From positions 83,461 to 147,460 of the forward strand of contig NZ_QGKL01000004.1 of NCBI RefSeq assembly GCF_003172895.1: 64,000 bases of DNA, in the 5' to 3' direction. This DNA is from Leucothrix arctica (lineage in GTDB: Bacteria; Pseudomonadota; Gammaproteobacteria; Thiotrichales; Thiotrichaceae). Below are positions 9,485 to 19,487 of the stretch, in pieces. Position numbers and translations under genes: made by a program. Below the pieces are notes generated by a model, which saw only the letters and a program-made list of their open reading frames with translations, ran no database searches and had not been told where the DNA came from. Each line of letters starts with the position of its first letter. Positions within the stretch are counted from its first letter, which is position 1.

Positions 9485-12400
9485 TTAACCCGCTTTATGC
9501 AATAACTCTTCAGCCTCTTTACGCTGAGCATCATTACCTTCCATCAACACCTCTTCCAAGGTACCGCGTGCACCGTCAACATCACCCATGTCGATATAGG
9601 CTCTTGCTAGATCTAGTTTTGTACCAACCTGACCTTCTACTGCATCTAAGTCAGCATCATCACCCAGGTCTAGAAATGATAAGTCATCATCAAGATCACC
9701 TAGTGCATCTGAACTAGCGGCCGCTTTAACGTCGCCTGACATCTTGTAGCCACTGCTTTCTGGTAGGATCTTACCGACACCTTCGCTGCTTCCATCTAAT
9801 GCTAGATTAAGATTAGCAACACCTAGGTCGTTATCATCAAGACTACTTAACAAGTCATCTTCAGAGCCACCTAGATCAAGATCTAAGTCACTAAAGTCAT
9901 CAACATCAAGGCCTTCAACTAGCTCTGGTACTTCCATACCGGCTTCGGTTGCTGCATCTTTAGCATCGTCTAGCTCAAAGTCACTAAAGTCGAAGTCTAG
10001 ATCATCACTTTCAATCGCATTATCGACAATCTCTGGCTTTACGATATCTGCCGACGGTAACTCAACATCATTAGACAACATGCTATCTAAATCCATCTCG
10101 TCAAAGTCTAAAGAGTCGCCTAAGTCAGGAAGGTCTCCGGCTAAATCAGCTACCGGCGTATCATCAAGACTTGACATATCGATACCAAAGTCATCTACAG
10201 CGCCTGTGACTGCGTCTTTAGCACCCGACAACTTATCTCCAGTTGTATCTGCGATCGCTTTACCAGCCGATACCGCGATACCACCAACAGCTGCTGCACC
10301 TGCCGCTAAGCCAAGCTTACTACCAAGACCTGAGCCTGCTTTTGAAGCAGTATCTTGAATGGCTGCTGCAACACCAGGACCTGCAAATAACGGACTAGCA
10401 GGTAACAATGTACGACCCCAGCCTGACACTTTATCCCAAAGCGGGCCTTTAGTAGCGCCATCCATTTGAGCAAACTCTGTCGCTGCCACTTCAAATGCTT
10501 CTTTGTTATCTGATGCGTTATAGTTTTCTAGAAGCTTAGCTCTATATTCTAAATTCTTAGGCTCTTTTTCAATTGCCTTTTTAAGCTCTACTTCTGCTTG
10601 CTCATGAAGACCATAAACAATGTAAACGTCCGCTTCTTGAAGAATATCATCACCGTCATCATCTAGATCATCAGGCTCTGTGATTGCCGAAGGAGCTGCT
10701 GCCGCTACCAGTGATGGCTCTGATAACAATTCATCTGCTGGATCAACATTGAAGTCATTATTCAGTTCAACTTTCTTAGCGTCTTCACCTAAACCTGCAA
10801 ACGGGTCATCACTTGCTGATATCGCATCATTTGATGTTGGAGTAATGTTATCGCTTTCGAAATCAGTCGCACCGGGCGCTAGTGTTGGATCATCAAAGTC
10901 GATTGGGCTGTAATCATCATACTCATCTTTTGCGTTACGACGCCGTAAGAACAAGAAGCCAAGAAGTAATGCTGCCAAACTACCCGCACCAAGGCCTAAG
11001 ACCATTGGCGAGCTAATTATGTCAAGAATACCCTTCTCTTTTTCTACGAAAGCAGATGGCGGTGATAAGACATCATCAAGATCTTCTGTCTCAATCGGTG
11101 TTTCAAACACTTCAGGCTGCGTATCGTTCATAATCGCTTGCTGAGGATCTTGATTTCGAACGATTGTGCCGTTCTCTTCTTCACCTTGAATCACGTTACC
11201 AATCGCTTCGCCCTGCGCTTTGATTGGATCAGCGATTTGAGCCATTTGCTCATCACCACCATCAGTCATTGCCGTTGGCGGCTGACCCATGCTGACTTGT
11301 AGTTCAGCTAACTGCTCATTCTTAAGCGTGATTAAACGATTTTTCTTACGAAGCAATGACTCTAGTTCAGAAACACGTGACTTCAACTCATCGTTTTCAC
11401 GATTACGCGCTGACAGTGACTCACTCGCCAATGTTAGCTGTCGGTTCAAGTTATTAACTTTAGACTGACCCGACAAGTTACCGCTATTAGCTGAGTTGTT
11501 ACTATCTGTAGAACCTAGTACTTCAACTAACTTATTATTAGTTCGAGGTGCATTAGCTTGAGTTTCTGCAGGTCTGGTATCTCTGCTCAAAGGTGCCTTA
11601 TTTGAACTAGCTACCTGTGTCTTACGCTGAGACTTCCATTCACTGCTCTGACTACGTATTTGCTGACGTGCCTGAGATAAGCTGATGCGCTTAGCTTCAT
11701 TAATTGATGGACGACGTAAATCAACGCCAGCTTTCAAGTTATTAATATTACGCTTACGGAACGCTGTAGGGTTCGCTTCGAACAGCGCCATCATCATCTG
11801 CTCAGTACGAACACCTTGATAACCTGTTCTCGCTGCAACTTTGTAAAGCGTATCACCGCTACGAACACGATATGTGCGACTGCCATTAGTATTACGCGTA
11901 GTCGTTGCTGCTGCAGATCGTTGCGCTATTGGCTTACCTGGGCGGCGTAAACCATCTGAATTTTGTTGCGGTGCTGCTTGAGAAGCCTGCGCTCTCTGAC
12001 GCTGCTGCTGGAGTGCTTGTTGACGACGCTGTGCATTTGCATCACGTTGACGTTGCTCAGCGATAACACGCTGACGTTGCATCTGAGCTCTTGTCGCTTG
12101 CTGTGCAGCGGAACCAGTAGAGGCTGCTTGTCGTGGCTGCTGTACAGCACGTGCAGGCTCTGCTCGAACACCTGCCGTATTACTTGCCGCAACCGACGTA
12201 CCGGGTTGCATCAACACAGGCGGATCAAGTAGTACCGTATATTCTTTAAGTAACTGCCCCTTAGGCCAGCTAACTTCTAGCAAGAAGTTTATAAATGGCT
12301 CTTGAACAGGCTGGCTAGAACTCACCACAATAACCGGCTTGCCGTTCTCCATGACTGAGCGGAAACGCAATCCATTCAAATAAGCAGGACGATCAATACC

Positions 12401-12604
12401 GACACGACGGAATATAGAGGGTGATGCAACCTTAACATTAAGATTACGTATATCCGCACCATTGATAGATAGTAGATCGATTTTCGCTTTGAAAGGCTGG
12501 TTCAGACTCGAAGCAGACTCTATCTCTCCTAATCCCAATCCCCATGAAATGCCTGGGTAGGAAAGAGCCATATATACAGCTAAGCTTAAGGCCTTTTTAT
12601 TCAC
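9485..12604 (-). CDS. fimV: FimV-like polar hub / peptidoglycan-binding protein
   Basis: 1039-residue inner-membrane protein. In order: signal peptide (1-22), a conserved FimV N-domain (about 23-135), a Gln/Arg-rich linker, a LysM domain near 245-300 (TYRVRSGDTLYKVAARTG), a coiled coil near 380-440, one transmembrane helix near 532-555 followed by LRRR, a TPR-like segment (IVYGLHEQAEVELKKAI), a long acidic Asp-rich region, and the C-terminal FimV motif (LDLARAYIDMGDVDGARGTL). FimV/TspA proteins organise type IV pili, twitching and the cell pole (family knowledge). It lies between asd and truA, the usual location. Long overlapping ORFs on the other frames here are composition artefacts. Confidence 0.93.
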   Translation of the reverse strand: MNKKALSLAVYMALSYPGISWGLGLGEIESASSLNQPFKAKIDLLSINGADIRNLNVKVASPSIFRRVGIDRPAYLNGLRFRSVMENGKPVIVVSSSQPVQEPFINFLLEVSWPKGQLLKEYTVLLDPPVLMQPGTSVAASNTAGVRAEPARAVQQPRQAASTGSAAQQATRAQMQRQRVIAEQRQRDANAQRRQQALQQQRQRAQASQAAPQQNSDGLRRPGKPIAQRSAAATTTRNTNGSRTYRVRSGDTLYKVAARTGYQGVRTEQMMMALFEANPTAFRKRNINNLKAGVDLRRPSINEAKRISLSQARQQIRSQSSEWKSQRKTQVASSNKAPLSRDTRPAETQANAPRTNNKLVEVLGSTDSNNSANSGNLSGQSKVNNLNRQLTLASESLSARNRENDELKSRVSELESLLRKKNRLITLKNEQLAELQVSMGQPPTAMTDGGDEQMAQIADPIKAQGEAIGNVIQGEEENGTIVRNQDPQQAIMNDTQPEVFETPIETEDLDDVLSPPSAFVEKEKGILDIISSPMVLGLGAGSLAALLLGFLFLRRRNAKDEYDDYSPIDFDDPTLAPGATDFESDNITPTSNDAISASDDPFAGLGEDAKKVELNNDFNVDPADELLSEPSLVAAAAPSAITEPDDLDDDGDDILQEADVYIVYGLHEQAEVELKKAIEKEPKNLEYRAKLLENYNASDNKEAFEVAATEFAQMDGATKGPLWDKVSGWGRTLLPASPLFAGPGVAAAIQDTASKAGSGLGSKLGLAAGAAAVGGIAVSAGKAIADTTGDKLSGAKDAVTGAVDDFGIDMSSLDDTPVADLAGDLPDLGDSLDFDEMDLDSMLSNDVELPSADIVKPEIVDNAIESDDLDFDFSDFELDDAKDAATEAGMEVPELVEGLDVDDFSDLDLDLGGSEDDLLSSLDDNDLGVANLNLALDGSSEGVGKILPESSGYKMSGDVKAAASSDALGDLDDDLSFLDLGDDADLDAVEGQVGTKLDLARAYIDMGDVDGARGTLEEVLMEGNDAQRKEAEELLHKAG

Positions 12605-12916
12605 TTGTTAATCCCCTTAGTAGCAATGATGCTCTATCCATTCCGTGTATCCGACAAGATGTTATATCCTTTATGACGGTGAATTGAATCATGAACGTGC
12701 TCTATTGTTATTGTATTTATTATTCAAGAGTTATTTGTATTAAACCCAAAATGACACTCAATCTGGATTGGTCGAAAAAACAATCTTCTCAACATGATGC
12801 TATTAATACCAAGTAACCTCTGAATCGAACCTTAATAATCTTTTTTCACTGTCACTAACTGACGAGCGAGTGTCATAATGTGACAATTCGCTGTCAGTTT
12901 TCAAGTATAACTGGGA
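12605..12916. other. Intergenic region fimV-asd (312 bases)
   Basis: AT-rich stretch that should hold the fimV promoter (minus strand) and the end of the asd transcript. Apart from the imperfect inverted repeat at 12859-12897 I see no gene, repeat or RNA motif in it. Confidence 0.6.
12859..12897. repeat. Imperfect inverted repeat downstream of asd
   Basis: CTGACGAGCGAGTGTCA and TGACAATTCGCTGTCAG are near-complementary (CTGAC, AGCGA and TGTCA blocks pair, with single-base bulges). It begins 20 bases past the asd stop, so it could be the 3' hairpin of asd, but lacks a clean T run. Confidence 0.5.
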
Positions 12917-13939
12917 CTAAAGGTAATCGTTGATCAAAATTTCTGCGATCTGAATAGCATTTAGCGCTGCACCCTTACGCACATTATCAGCTACTACCCA
13001 CAGATTCAAACCATTGGCATGTGACAAGTCCGAGCGAATACGACCAACAAACACGTCATCTTTGCCCGTTGCCTCGCTAACCGGTGTTGGGTAACCACCA
13101 TTTTCACGCTCATCAAGAAGTGACACACCAGGTGCAGCTGCGAGCAACTCTCGTGCCACCTGTGCAGAAATCGGTTCACGCGTCTCTATATGTACCGCTT
13201 CAGAGTGACCAAAGAACACCGGCACTCGAACAGCCGTGGGGTTTACCAAAATTTCGTCATCTTCAAAGATCTTCTGCGTCTCACGCACCATCTTCATTTC
13301 TTCTTTGGTATAGCCATTTTCTTCAAACTCATCAATATGCGGTAACACATTGAATGCTATTTGCTTGGAAAACAGATCAGACTTAGCTTCCAAACCATTG
13401 AGTAACTTAGCTGTTTGACCTGCTAACTCCTTAATACCTTTCTTACCAGCACCCGATACCGCTTGGTAAGTCGCCACGTTTATACGGGTGATCTTAACCA
13501 TGTCGTGAATAGGCTTTAGTGCAACCAACATCTGAATCGTTGAGCAATTAGGGTTAGAAATAATGCCACGTGTGCTGTACTCAGCAACTGCATGTGGGTT
13601 TACTTCAGGAATCACTAATGGCACATCTGGGTCATTACGGAACGCTGAAGTATTATCAATAACGACACAGCCATTCATTGCTGCTTTCGGGGCATACTCC
13701 TCTGACACTGCTGAACCAGCAGAGAAAAAGGCAATCTGTACCTGACTAAAATCAAAATCTTCGATGCGGCTTACTTGATAGTAAGTACCTTCGTACTCAA
13801 TACGAGTACCTGCAGTATTTTCGCCCGCAATTAAGAAAAGCTTACCTACTGGGAAATTACGCTCAGCCAAAATAGACAGCATAGTCTCACCAACCATACC
13901 GGTAGCGCCGACGATCGCAATATCATAAGTGTTGCTCAT
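12917..13939 (-). CDS. asd: Aspartate-semialdehyde dehydrogenase
   Basis: 340-residue enzyme that reduces aspartyl-4-phosphate to aspartate semialdehyde, entry to lysine/diaminopimelate, threonine and methionine synthesis. The Rossmann motif GATGMVG is at residues 11-17 and the catalytic cysteine is C132 in SNPNCSTIQ. Length fits the shorter Asd2 type found beside leuD and fimV in many gammaproteobacteria. The start is backed by AAGGAAT. It lies 100 bases after leuD, with a terminator in between, so it probably has its own promoter. leuB, which usually sits just before asd, is absent. Confidence 0.96.
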   Translation of the reverse strand: MSNTYDIAIVGATGMVGETMLSILAERNFPVGKLFLIAGENTAGTRIEYEGTYYQVSRIEDFDFSQVQIAFFSAGSAVSEEYAPKAAMNGCVVIDNTSAFRNDPDVPLVIPEVNPHAVAEYSTRGIISNPNCSTIQMLVALKPIHDMVKITRINVATYQAVSGAGKKGIKELAGQTAKLLNGLEAKSDLFSKQIAFNVLPHIDEFEENGYTKEEMKMVRETQKIFEDDEILVNPTAVRVPVFFGHSEAVHIETREPISAQVARELLAAAPGVSLLDERENGGYPTPVSEATGKDDVFVGRIRSDLSHANGLNLWVVADNVRKGAALNAIQIAEILINDYL

Positions 13940-13966
13940 TCTATATTCCTTCTTTCATTTGAGATT

Positions 13967-13986
13967 AATCAGATAATAATCTGATT
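13967..13986. promoter_or_regulatory. Perfect inverted repeat in the asd leader
   Basis: AATCAGAT-AATA-ATCTGATT, an 8-bp perfect dyad located 28 bases upstream of the asd start. It could be an operator or a leader hairpin; its function is not known from sequence. Confidence 0.45.
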
Positions 13987-13993
13987 TTTATCG

Positions 13994-14021
13994 ATAAAAC
14001 AGGCAGCTCAGAAGCTGCCTG
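13994..14021 (-). terminator. Intrinsic terminator after leuD
   Basis: CAGGCAGCT and AGCTGCCTG pair around a 5-base loop and are followed by TTTTAT in the minus-strand direction, 18 bases past the leuD stop. Confidence 0.8.
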
Positions 14022-14038
14022 AATAACTCACTAATCGC

Positions 14039-14677
14039 TTAGTTAAACAACCATGGAGAGGTCGCTTTACGCTTCTCTTCATACGCTGCTATTTCATCAC
14101 TGTGCTTTAAAGTCAGTGCAATATCATCCAAACCATTCAGTAAGCAGTACTTACGGAAGTCATCGATTTCAAAAGCAAAGCTTTCACCTGAAGGCGTTAC
14201 AACAACTTGGTCTTCAAGGTTTACGGTTAACTCATAACCTTCAGTCGCTTCAACTTCCTCAAACAACTTAGACACGATTTCTTCAGATAAAACAATCGGT
14301 AAGAAACCATTCTTAAAGCTATTATTAAAGAAAATATCAGCAAAACTAGGAGCGATGACTGCTCTAAATCCGTCATCATCCAACGCCCAAACAGCGTGCT
14401 CACGTGAAGAACCGCAACCGAAGTTACGACGTGCTAGTAGCACTGACGCGTCTTTATAACGAGGCTTGTTCAATACGAAGTCAGGATTAACTTCACGCTT
14501 TGAGTGATCCATTCCTGGCTCGCCCGGCTCATTGTAACGCCAGTCATCAAATAGCGTTGGGCCAAAACCACTGCGCTTAATCGACTTTAGGTATTGCTTT
14601 GGAATAATCGCATCTGTATCCACGTTTGAACGATCTAGCGGTGCAACCACACCTTTATGAATAGTAAACTTTTCCAT
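14039..14677 (-). CDS. leuD: Isopropylmalate isomerase small subunit
   Basis: 212-residue small subunit of 3-isopropylmalate dehydratase, which with LeuC isomerises 2- to 3-isopropylmalate in leucine synthesis. Family motifs [17 protein letters not shown] and [17 protein letters not shown] (substrate loop) are present; length is normal. Its ATG overlaps the leuC stop by one base (TAATG) with AAGGAG inside the leuC end, indicating translational coupling. Confidence 0.97.
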   Translation of the reverse strand: MEKFTIHKGVVAPLDRSNVDTDAIIPKQYLKSIKRSGFGPTLFDDWRYNEPGEPGMDHSKREVNPDFVLNKPRYKDASVLLARRNFGCGSSREHAVWALDDDGFRAVIAPSFADIFFNNSFKNGFLPIVLSEEIVSKLFEEVEATEGYELTVNLEDQVVVTPSGESFAFEIDDFRKYCLLNGLDDIALTLKHSDEIAAYEEKRKATSPWLFN

Positions 14678-16095
14678 TACAAACTCCTTACATCAGTAAA
14701 GTGACCCGATACTGCCGCTGCTGCTGCCATCGCTGGACTGACTAGGTGAGTACGTCCACCCTGTCCTTGACGACTTTCAAAGTTACGGTTTGAGGTTGAC
14801 GCACAACGCTCACCCGGCTCAAGGCGGTCAGCATTCATCGCTAAGCACATAGAGCAGCCCGGCTCACGCCACTCGAAACCAGCATCTTTAAAGATGACAT
14901 CTAGACCTTCATCTTCCGCTTGCTTCTTAACCAAGCCAGAACCAGCAACAACCATTGCTAACATCACGTTAGAAGCTACTTTACGGCCTTTAGCAACAAC
15001 AGCTGCAGCACGTAAGTCTTCGATACGTGAGTTTGTGCAAGAACCGATAAATACTTTGTCTATTTGAATTTCATTAATTGGCTGACCTGCAGTCAATCCC
15101 ATGTAATCCAACGCTGACTGAATACCACTACTCTTAACCGAGTCTGCTTCGTCAGCAGGGTTAGGCACGTTTCCAGTCACCGGCAATACCATCTCTGGTG
15201 AAGTACCCCAAGTCACCTGTGGCAAAATGTCTTTACCTTCAAGCTCAACAACAATGTCAAACTCAGCATCATCATCTGACTTAAGATCAGACCATGCAGC
15301 CTTTGCCGCTTCCCACTGCTCGCCAGTGGGTGCAAATGGGCGACCTTCTACATAATCAATCGTCTTTTGGTCTACCGCGATCATGCCAGCACGCGCACCA
15401 CCTTCAATAGCCATGTTACAAACCGTCATACGGCCTTCCATGCTCAAGTCGCTAATTGCTTCACCAGCAAACTCAATCGCACAACCATTACCACCGGCTG
15501 TTCCAATCTTGCCGATAATGGCTAGAACGATGTCTTTAGAGGTAACACCTTCACTAGCTTTACCATTAACTCTAACCAGCATGTTCTTCATTTTCTTCTG
15601 AATTAAGCACTGCGTCGCCATGACGTGCTCTACTTCAGATGTTCCGATACCGTGGGCTAAAGCACCAAATGCACCGTGCGTTGATGTGTGAGAATCACCA
15701 CAAACAACGGTCATACCCGGCAAGGTTGCACCCTGTTCAGGCCCAATCACATGCACAATACCTTGACGAATATCATCCATTGAAAACGCATTAACCTTGA
15801 ACGATTTACAGTTACTGTTCAGCGTTTCAATTTGAATTTTTGAAATCGGGTCACTAATGCCCGCTGTACCATTACCACGATCAGCTGTCGTTGTTGGTAC
15901 ATTATGATCTGGCACCGCCAAAATCGAGCTCGCACGCCACAAAGGACGGTTCGCTATACGCAGGCCTTCAAACGCCTGTGGTGATGTCACTTCATGTACT
16001 AAGTGTCGGTCGATGTACAGTAACGCAGTACCGTCATCATCTTGGCGTACCACATGGGCATCCCAAAGCTTGTCGTATAAAGTCTTTCCAGCCAT
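14677..16095 (-). CDS. leuC: Isopropylmalate isomerase large subunit
   Basis: 472-residue aconitase-family large subunit carrying the [4Fe-4S] cluster. The cluster ligands are visible in GSCTNSR and the CSMC pair of [12 protein letters not shown], and the substrate motif [12 protein letters not shown] is intact. First gene of a leuCD operon that diverges from a LysR-type regulator 97 bases away, the usual layout for leucine-linked control in gammaproteobacteria. Leucine pathway genes leuA and leuB are not in this window. Confidence 0.97.
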   Translation of the reverse strand: MAGKTLYDKLWDAHVVRQDDDGTALLYIDRHLVHEVTSPQAFEGLRIANRPLWRASSILAVPDHNVPTTTADRGNGTAGISDPISKIQIETLNSNCKSFKVNAFSMDDIRQGIVHVIGPEQGATLPGMTVVCGDSHTSTHGAFGALAHGIGTSEVEHVMATQCLIQKKMKNMLVRVNGKASEGVTSKDIVLAIIGKIGTAGGNGCAIEFAGEAISDLSMEGRMTVCNMAIEGGARAGMIAVDQKTIDYVEGRPFAPTGEQWEAAKAAWSDLKSDDDAEFDIVVELEGKDILPQVTWGTSPEMVLPVTGNVPNPADEADSVKSSGIQSALDYMGLTAGQPINEIQIDKVFIGSCTNSRIEDLRAAAVVAKGRKVASNVMLAMVVAGSGLVKKQAEDEGLDVIFKDAGFEWREPGCSMCLAMNADRLEPGERCASTSNRNFESRQGQGGRTHLVSPAMAAAAAVSGHFTDVRSL

Positions 16096-16192
16096 TTGCC
16101 TTTCTCCTAAGCAGTTTCCCGAACTATGTTATGCTCAGGCTCACGATAACTCAAATTCATAATTTTCATTTATTCAAGTCGCATGAGGAATA

Positions 16193-17071
16193 ATGGACAC
16201 ACGTAACTATTTAGCCTTTCTTAGTGTCGCCAAGCTTGGATCATTTTCCAAAGCGGCCAATACACTCTTTATTACCCAACCAGCTGTTAGCAAACGCATT
16301 GCCGCATTAGAACAATGGATAGGTCATCCTTTGTTTGATCGTGCAGGTCATACCATTTTACTTAATGAATCTGGTCGCGCCCTGCTACCTCATGCGCAGC
16401 GCATTATACGTGATATTGAGGAATCAAAGCAGATTATCGCTAACTTAAGTGGTTCTATTAGTGGCCAGCTATCACTCGTCACTTCTCACCATATTGGGCT
16501 CAGACGTCTGCCCGACACGCTACAGCAATTTAACCGAGAATATGCGGACGTTAAACTAGATCTAGCATTCATGGACTCAGAGGATGCCTGTCAACGCATA
16601 GAAAAAGGTGAGTTTGAAATGGGTGTTGTGACACTGCCTATTAAGGCTTCAAACCAACTAAAGCTCACGCCTATTTGGCAAGATGAGTTATGTATTGCGG
16701 TTGCTAACAGTCATCCGCTACTAAAACTTAACGAAGTCTCATTAAAAGATCTCTCAGCACATCGCGCCATTTTACCTTCCCGAGGTACCTACACGCGTTC
16801 TATTATTGAAGGACAATTAATTCAACAACAACGCTTACTCGACGTCGTATTGGAAACAAACTATCTAGAAACCATTCGAATGATGGTATCTGTCGGTCTT
16901 GGCTGGAGCGCCCTACCTCGCACCATGCTTGGCGACGACCTTTGTGAAATAAAAATCGAAGAGTTAAATATGTTTCGAACACTTGGTTTAGTGCAGCACG
17001 CACAACGTAGTGTGTCTGGAGCAAGTGCTGCTTTTATAAGGTTGTTAGAGGAACGTTCAACTTTAAAATAA
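16193..17071 (+). CDS. LysR-type regulator divergent from leuCD
   Basis: 292-residue LysR-family regulator: N-terminal winged helix (residues about 1-60, including AKLGSFSKAANTLFITQPAVSKRI) and a C-terminal substrate-binding fold (about 90-290). The start has GAGGA as ribosome binding site. Position opposite leuC suggests that it controls leuCD; a LysR box is expected in the 97-base gap, but I cannot pick one with confidence. No redox cysteine pair like that of OxyR is seen. Confidence 0.85.
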   Translation: MDTRNYLAFLSVAKLGSFSKAANTLFITQPAVSKRIAALEQWIGHPLFDRAGHTILLNESGRALLPHAQRIIRDIEESKQIIANLSGSISGQLSLVTSHHIGLRRLPDTLQQFNREYADVKLDLAFMDSEDACQRIEKGEFEMGVVTLPIKASNQLKLTPIWQDELCIAVANSHPLLKLNEVSLKDLSAHRAILPSRGTYTRSIIEGQLIQQQRLLDVVLETNYLETIRMMVSVGLGWSALPRTMLGDDLCEIKIEELNMFRTLGLVQHAQRSVSGASAAFIRLLEERSTLK

Positions 17072-17086
17072 ATTTAACCCCTATTT

Positions 17087-17102
17087 ATCCTGCATTCAGG
17101 AT
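17087..17102. promoter_or_regulatory. Small inverted repeat upstream of the DUF11-like gene
   Basis: ATCCTG-CATT-CAGGAT, a perfect 6-bp dyad in the gap between the LysR gene and the secreted protein at 17165. A TATAAT at 17132-17137 lies downstream and could be the -10 of that gene, though no clear -35 is seen. Confidence 0.35.
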
Positions 17103-17164
17103 GAATTCATAGCGACTGTGTAGACTGAACTTATAATAAAAAATAATCTAAATCAGGCTGCACA

Positions 17165-17683
17165 ATGAATAATAACTACAGAATGGACGTTAAGTACTTT
17201 GCAATTTGGATTTTCATCGTCGTTGCACTTAGCGCTATAAGTTCAAAAGTGATGGCCGCTGAAGAGCAAATCAAAGTTTGGTCAACGGCTGAGTCATCAG
17301 TAACAACAGAAAAAGACGGCAAGAAAGTAGAAAAGAAAATAGCCGTTAAAAAACTCCTTCCGGGAAAAACAGTCTATTACAGCACCTATTTCAAGAATAC
17401 CAGCAAGAAGTCTGTTGATGGCGTAAGCATCATCAACCCTATCCCTAAGACCACGAAATTTATTAAAGGGTCAGCATGGGGTGAAAACAGCACTGTCCTG
17501 TTTTCAGCTGATGGCGGAAAGACTTGGGGAAAAAGTGGTGAGCTAAAGAAAAAGAACAAAGAAGGCAAAATGGTCACCGCACAAACGACAGAGTTCACCC
17601 ATATTCGCTGGAAACATAAGGGCGAATTAAAGTCAGGCGTCACACGTAAAACAGGCTTTCAAGTAACACTACTAAAGCCGTAA
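17165..17683 (+). CDS. Secreted DUF11-like protein
   Basis: 172 residues: an N-terminal hydrophobic signal or anchor (about residues 10-31, ending VMA-A) followed by one domain resembling DUF11/conserved-repeat domains of bacterial surface proteins (YYSTYFKNTSKKSVDGV, IINPIPKTTKFIKGSA, then FSADGGKTWGK). These domains are beta-sandwiches found in envelope proteins. The mature part is lysine-rich. It is convergent with the lytic transglycosylase, with only three bases between the stops. Confidence 0.7.
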   Translation: MNNNYRMDVKYFAIWIFIVVALSAISSKVMAAEEQIKVWSTAESSVTTEKDGKKVEKKIAVKKLLPGKTVYYSTYFKNTSKKSVDGVSIINPIPKTTKFIKGSAWGENSTVLFSADGGKTWGKSGELKKKNKEGKMVTAQTTEFTHIRWKHKGELKSGVTRKTGFQVTLLKP

Positions 17684-17686
17684 ACA

Positions 17687-18409
17687 TTATTGCTTAAATA
17701 AATGTGGGGCTTGCTCTTTCATATAAGCAAGTCCCTGTCGACCAGGTTTTGCTGTTAACGCTTTAGGTTTAGGCGGAGCCACGACTCTCTTATAAGTACT
17801 ACCCACTACTTTCACTGTACGGCCTTTAGCTTTAGGCAGCGGCGCGTAAGGAAAGTATACTGAGCCGTTAGCAATAGTATTACTTCTATAGGTGGACTTA
17901 CCCGGCGCAAGACGATTGTAGATAGCCAAGACATTGACCACATACTTTTGAGTTTCACGGTACGGCGGCACACCACCATACTGATCTACCCGCCCTTCAC
18001 CTGCATTATATCCTGCCAATGCATGCCGTAAGTTTCCGTTAAATCGCTTAGTCAGCCACTGCAAGTAACGTGTACCCGCATAGATATTCTGTTTTGCATT
18101 AAAACTATCAGACACACCAAAACGATCTGCTGTATCTGGCATTAGTTGCATAAAACCTTGAGCACCCGCTGGGGATACGGCTCGCTGCTGAAAGCAAGAT
18201 TCCACCGCGATAACTGCTTGGATCAACGCCTTATCAACACCGTAGACCTTTGATGCTTGTACAATCGTACTAGCAATTGATGCAGATTTTCGCTCTATCG
18301 ATACAGGACTAGCACTCAAACAACTTGCCACAGCACTCGGCGCTACGCTTAAACTAGCGAGCGTTATTGCTCCTACAAGGAATAATTTTTGGTGTGTGTG
18401 CTTTATCAT
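17687..18409 (-). CDS. Periplasmic lytic transglycosylase (SLT family)
   Basis: 240 residues with a signal peptide and an SLT (GH23) domain near 50-165. The catalytic glutamate is in AVIAVESCFQ, followed by the family motifs SPAGAQGFMQLMPDTA and ALAGYNAGEGRV. It cleaves the MurNAc-GlcNAc bond of peptidoglycan with formation of 1,6-anhydroMurNAc. The C-terminal 60 residues are basic and probably disordered. It lies 34 bases after truD on the same strand. Confidence 0.88.
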   Translation of the reverse strand: MIKHTHQKLFLVGAITLASLSVAPSAVASCLSASPVSIERKSASIASTIVQASKVYGVDKALIQAVIAVESCFQQRAVSPAGAQGFMQLMPDTADRFGVSDSFNAKQNIYAGTRYLQWLTKRFNGNLRHALAGYNAGEGRVDQYGGVPPYRETQKYVVNVLAIYNRLAPGKSTYRSNTIANGSVYFPYAPLPKAKGRTVKVVGSTYKRVVAPPKPKALTAKPGRQGLAYMKEQAPHLFKQ

Positions 18410-18443
18410 TTGAGTTAATTTCTCAGCATTTTTGACTAATAAT

Positions 18444-19487
18444 TTAGTCTCTAGCCAACCTATTAAGTTCCGTCACATCTTTGAACTCACCTAGCTCTTG
18501 TAAGACGCTCGTTGCGTAACTTCCAGGAGGCAGTGTAAACGTCAACTGCAAGACATCACCTTCCAACCAACTATGCTCTAGCTCACCGACCATTAAACGT
18601 AAAGAACGACGTTCTTGTTTAAGGCCATGCTTCTCTAAACCTTTACTCAATATTGAAAACTTTTCACCAACAGCGAGCTCTTGAGACTTCACATCATCGC
18701 CAGTAATTAACTCACCCTCACCCCACATCGGACCCGTTGGGTGTAAATCAATTTCGGACACACGCTGCTGTAGAACGTCAGTGAGTGGCTCAGAGAAACA
18801 ACTCTTGGTGCCATGCAACTGAAACGCCTCACCATCGACAGCTTTATTCCACGTCCCGTCGGCGACACGTCGAGACAAGTTATCATTGAATATCAACGAT
18901 CGTGCTGCTGACAAATACATACTCTTTTGCTTTCGCGCCTTAGGTCTACTTAACCCTTCAAACCACGACGTTGCTCGTTCGATATTAGCATTACCGTGAC
19001 CAAAACGCTGCACGCCAAAGTAGTTAGGTACACCCTGCTCTTTAATCGCAGCGATACATTGCTCAAGCTGTTCTTTGTCACCTTGAATGTTACGCATCAC
19101 CAACTTGAAGCGATTACCCTTCAATGTCCCAATACGTACTTTTCGGTTATGTCTAACCTCTTCGAGTACTTGTATGGATTCTGGTAAATGCTCAGACCAT
19201 TTAGGTGCTTCTTTGCCTGGCAACCAAACACTAAACCACTGCGTTGTAATGGCGTGACGATCTTTTAAGCCTGCGTAAGACACATCACGACGAACAATAC
19301 CTGCGATATCTGCAAGCTGCTTACCCGTCCACTCAGTATTTTGACCATCTTTTAAAATCTTTAGGCAAACATGCTCACCTTCACCACTCGGCTCAAAGTC
19401 AGGTATTTCATCTACCTGAAAGTCTGCATGGGTCGTACGTATATCACCTGTTAAAGAAGCTGCATTTGTTGTGCGATTAACATCCAT
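18444..19487 (-). CDS. truD: TruD, tRNA pseudouridine(13) synthase
   Basis: 347-residue TruD-family synthase. The catalytic aspartate is D76 in AGLKDRHAITTQ, and the family motif NYFGVQRFG is present. It begins immediately after the tsaB stop, so it is probably cotranscribed with yoaA-tsaB. In E. coli truD is elsewhere (beside surE), so this linkage is a local arrangement. Confidence 0.96.
   Translation of the reverse strand: MDVNRTTNAASLTGDIRTTHADFQVDEIPDFEPSGEGEHVCLKILKDGQNTEWTGKQLADIAGIVRRDVSYAGLKDRHAITTQWFSVWLPGKEAPKWSEHLPESIQVLEEVRHNRKVRIGTLKGNRFKLVMRNIQGDKEQLEQCIAAIKEQGVPNYFGVQRFGHGNANIERATSWFEGLSRPKARKQKSMYLSAARSLIFNDNLSRRVADGTWNKAVDGEAFQLHGTKSCFSEPLTDVLQQRVSEIDLHPTGPMWGEGELITGDDVKSQELAVGEKFSILSKGLEKHGLKQERRSLRLMVGELEHSWLEGDVLQLTFTLPPGSYATSVLQELGEFKDVTELNRLARD

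Noticed and set aside
9485..12604. Several long ORFs antisense or out of frame within fimV
   Set aside because: They are low-complexity shadows of the Gln/Ala/Asp-rich FimV codons, with no starts or families.
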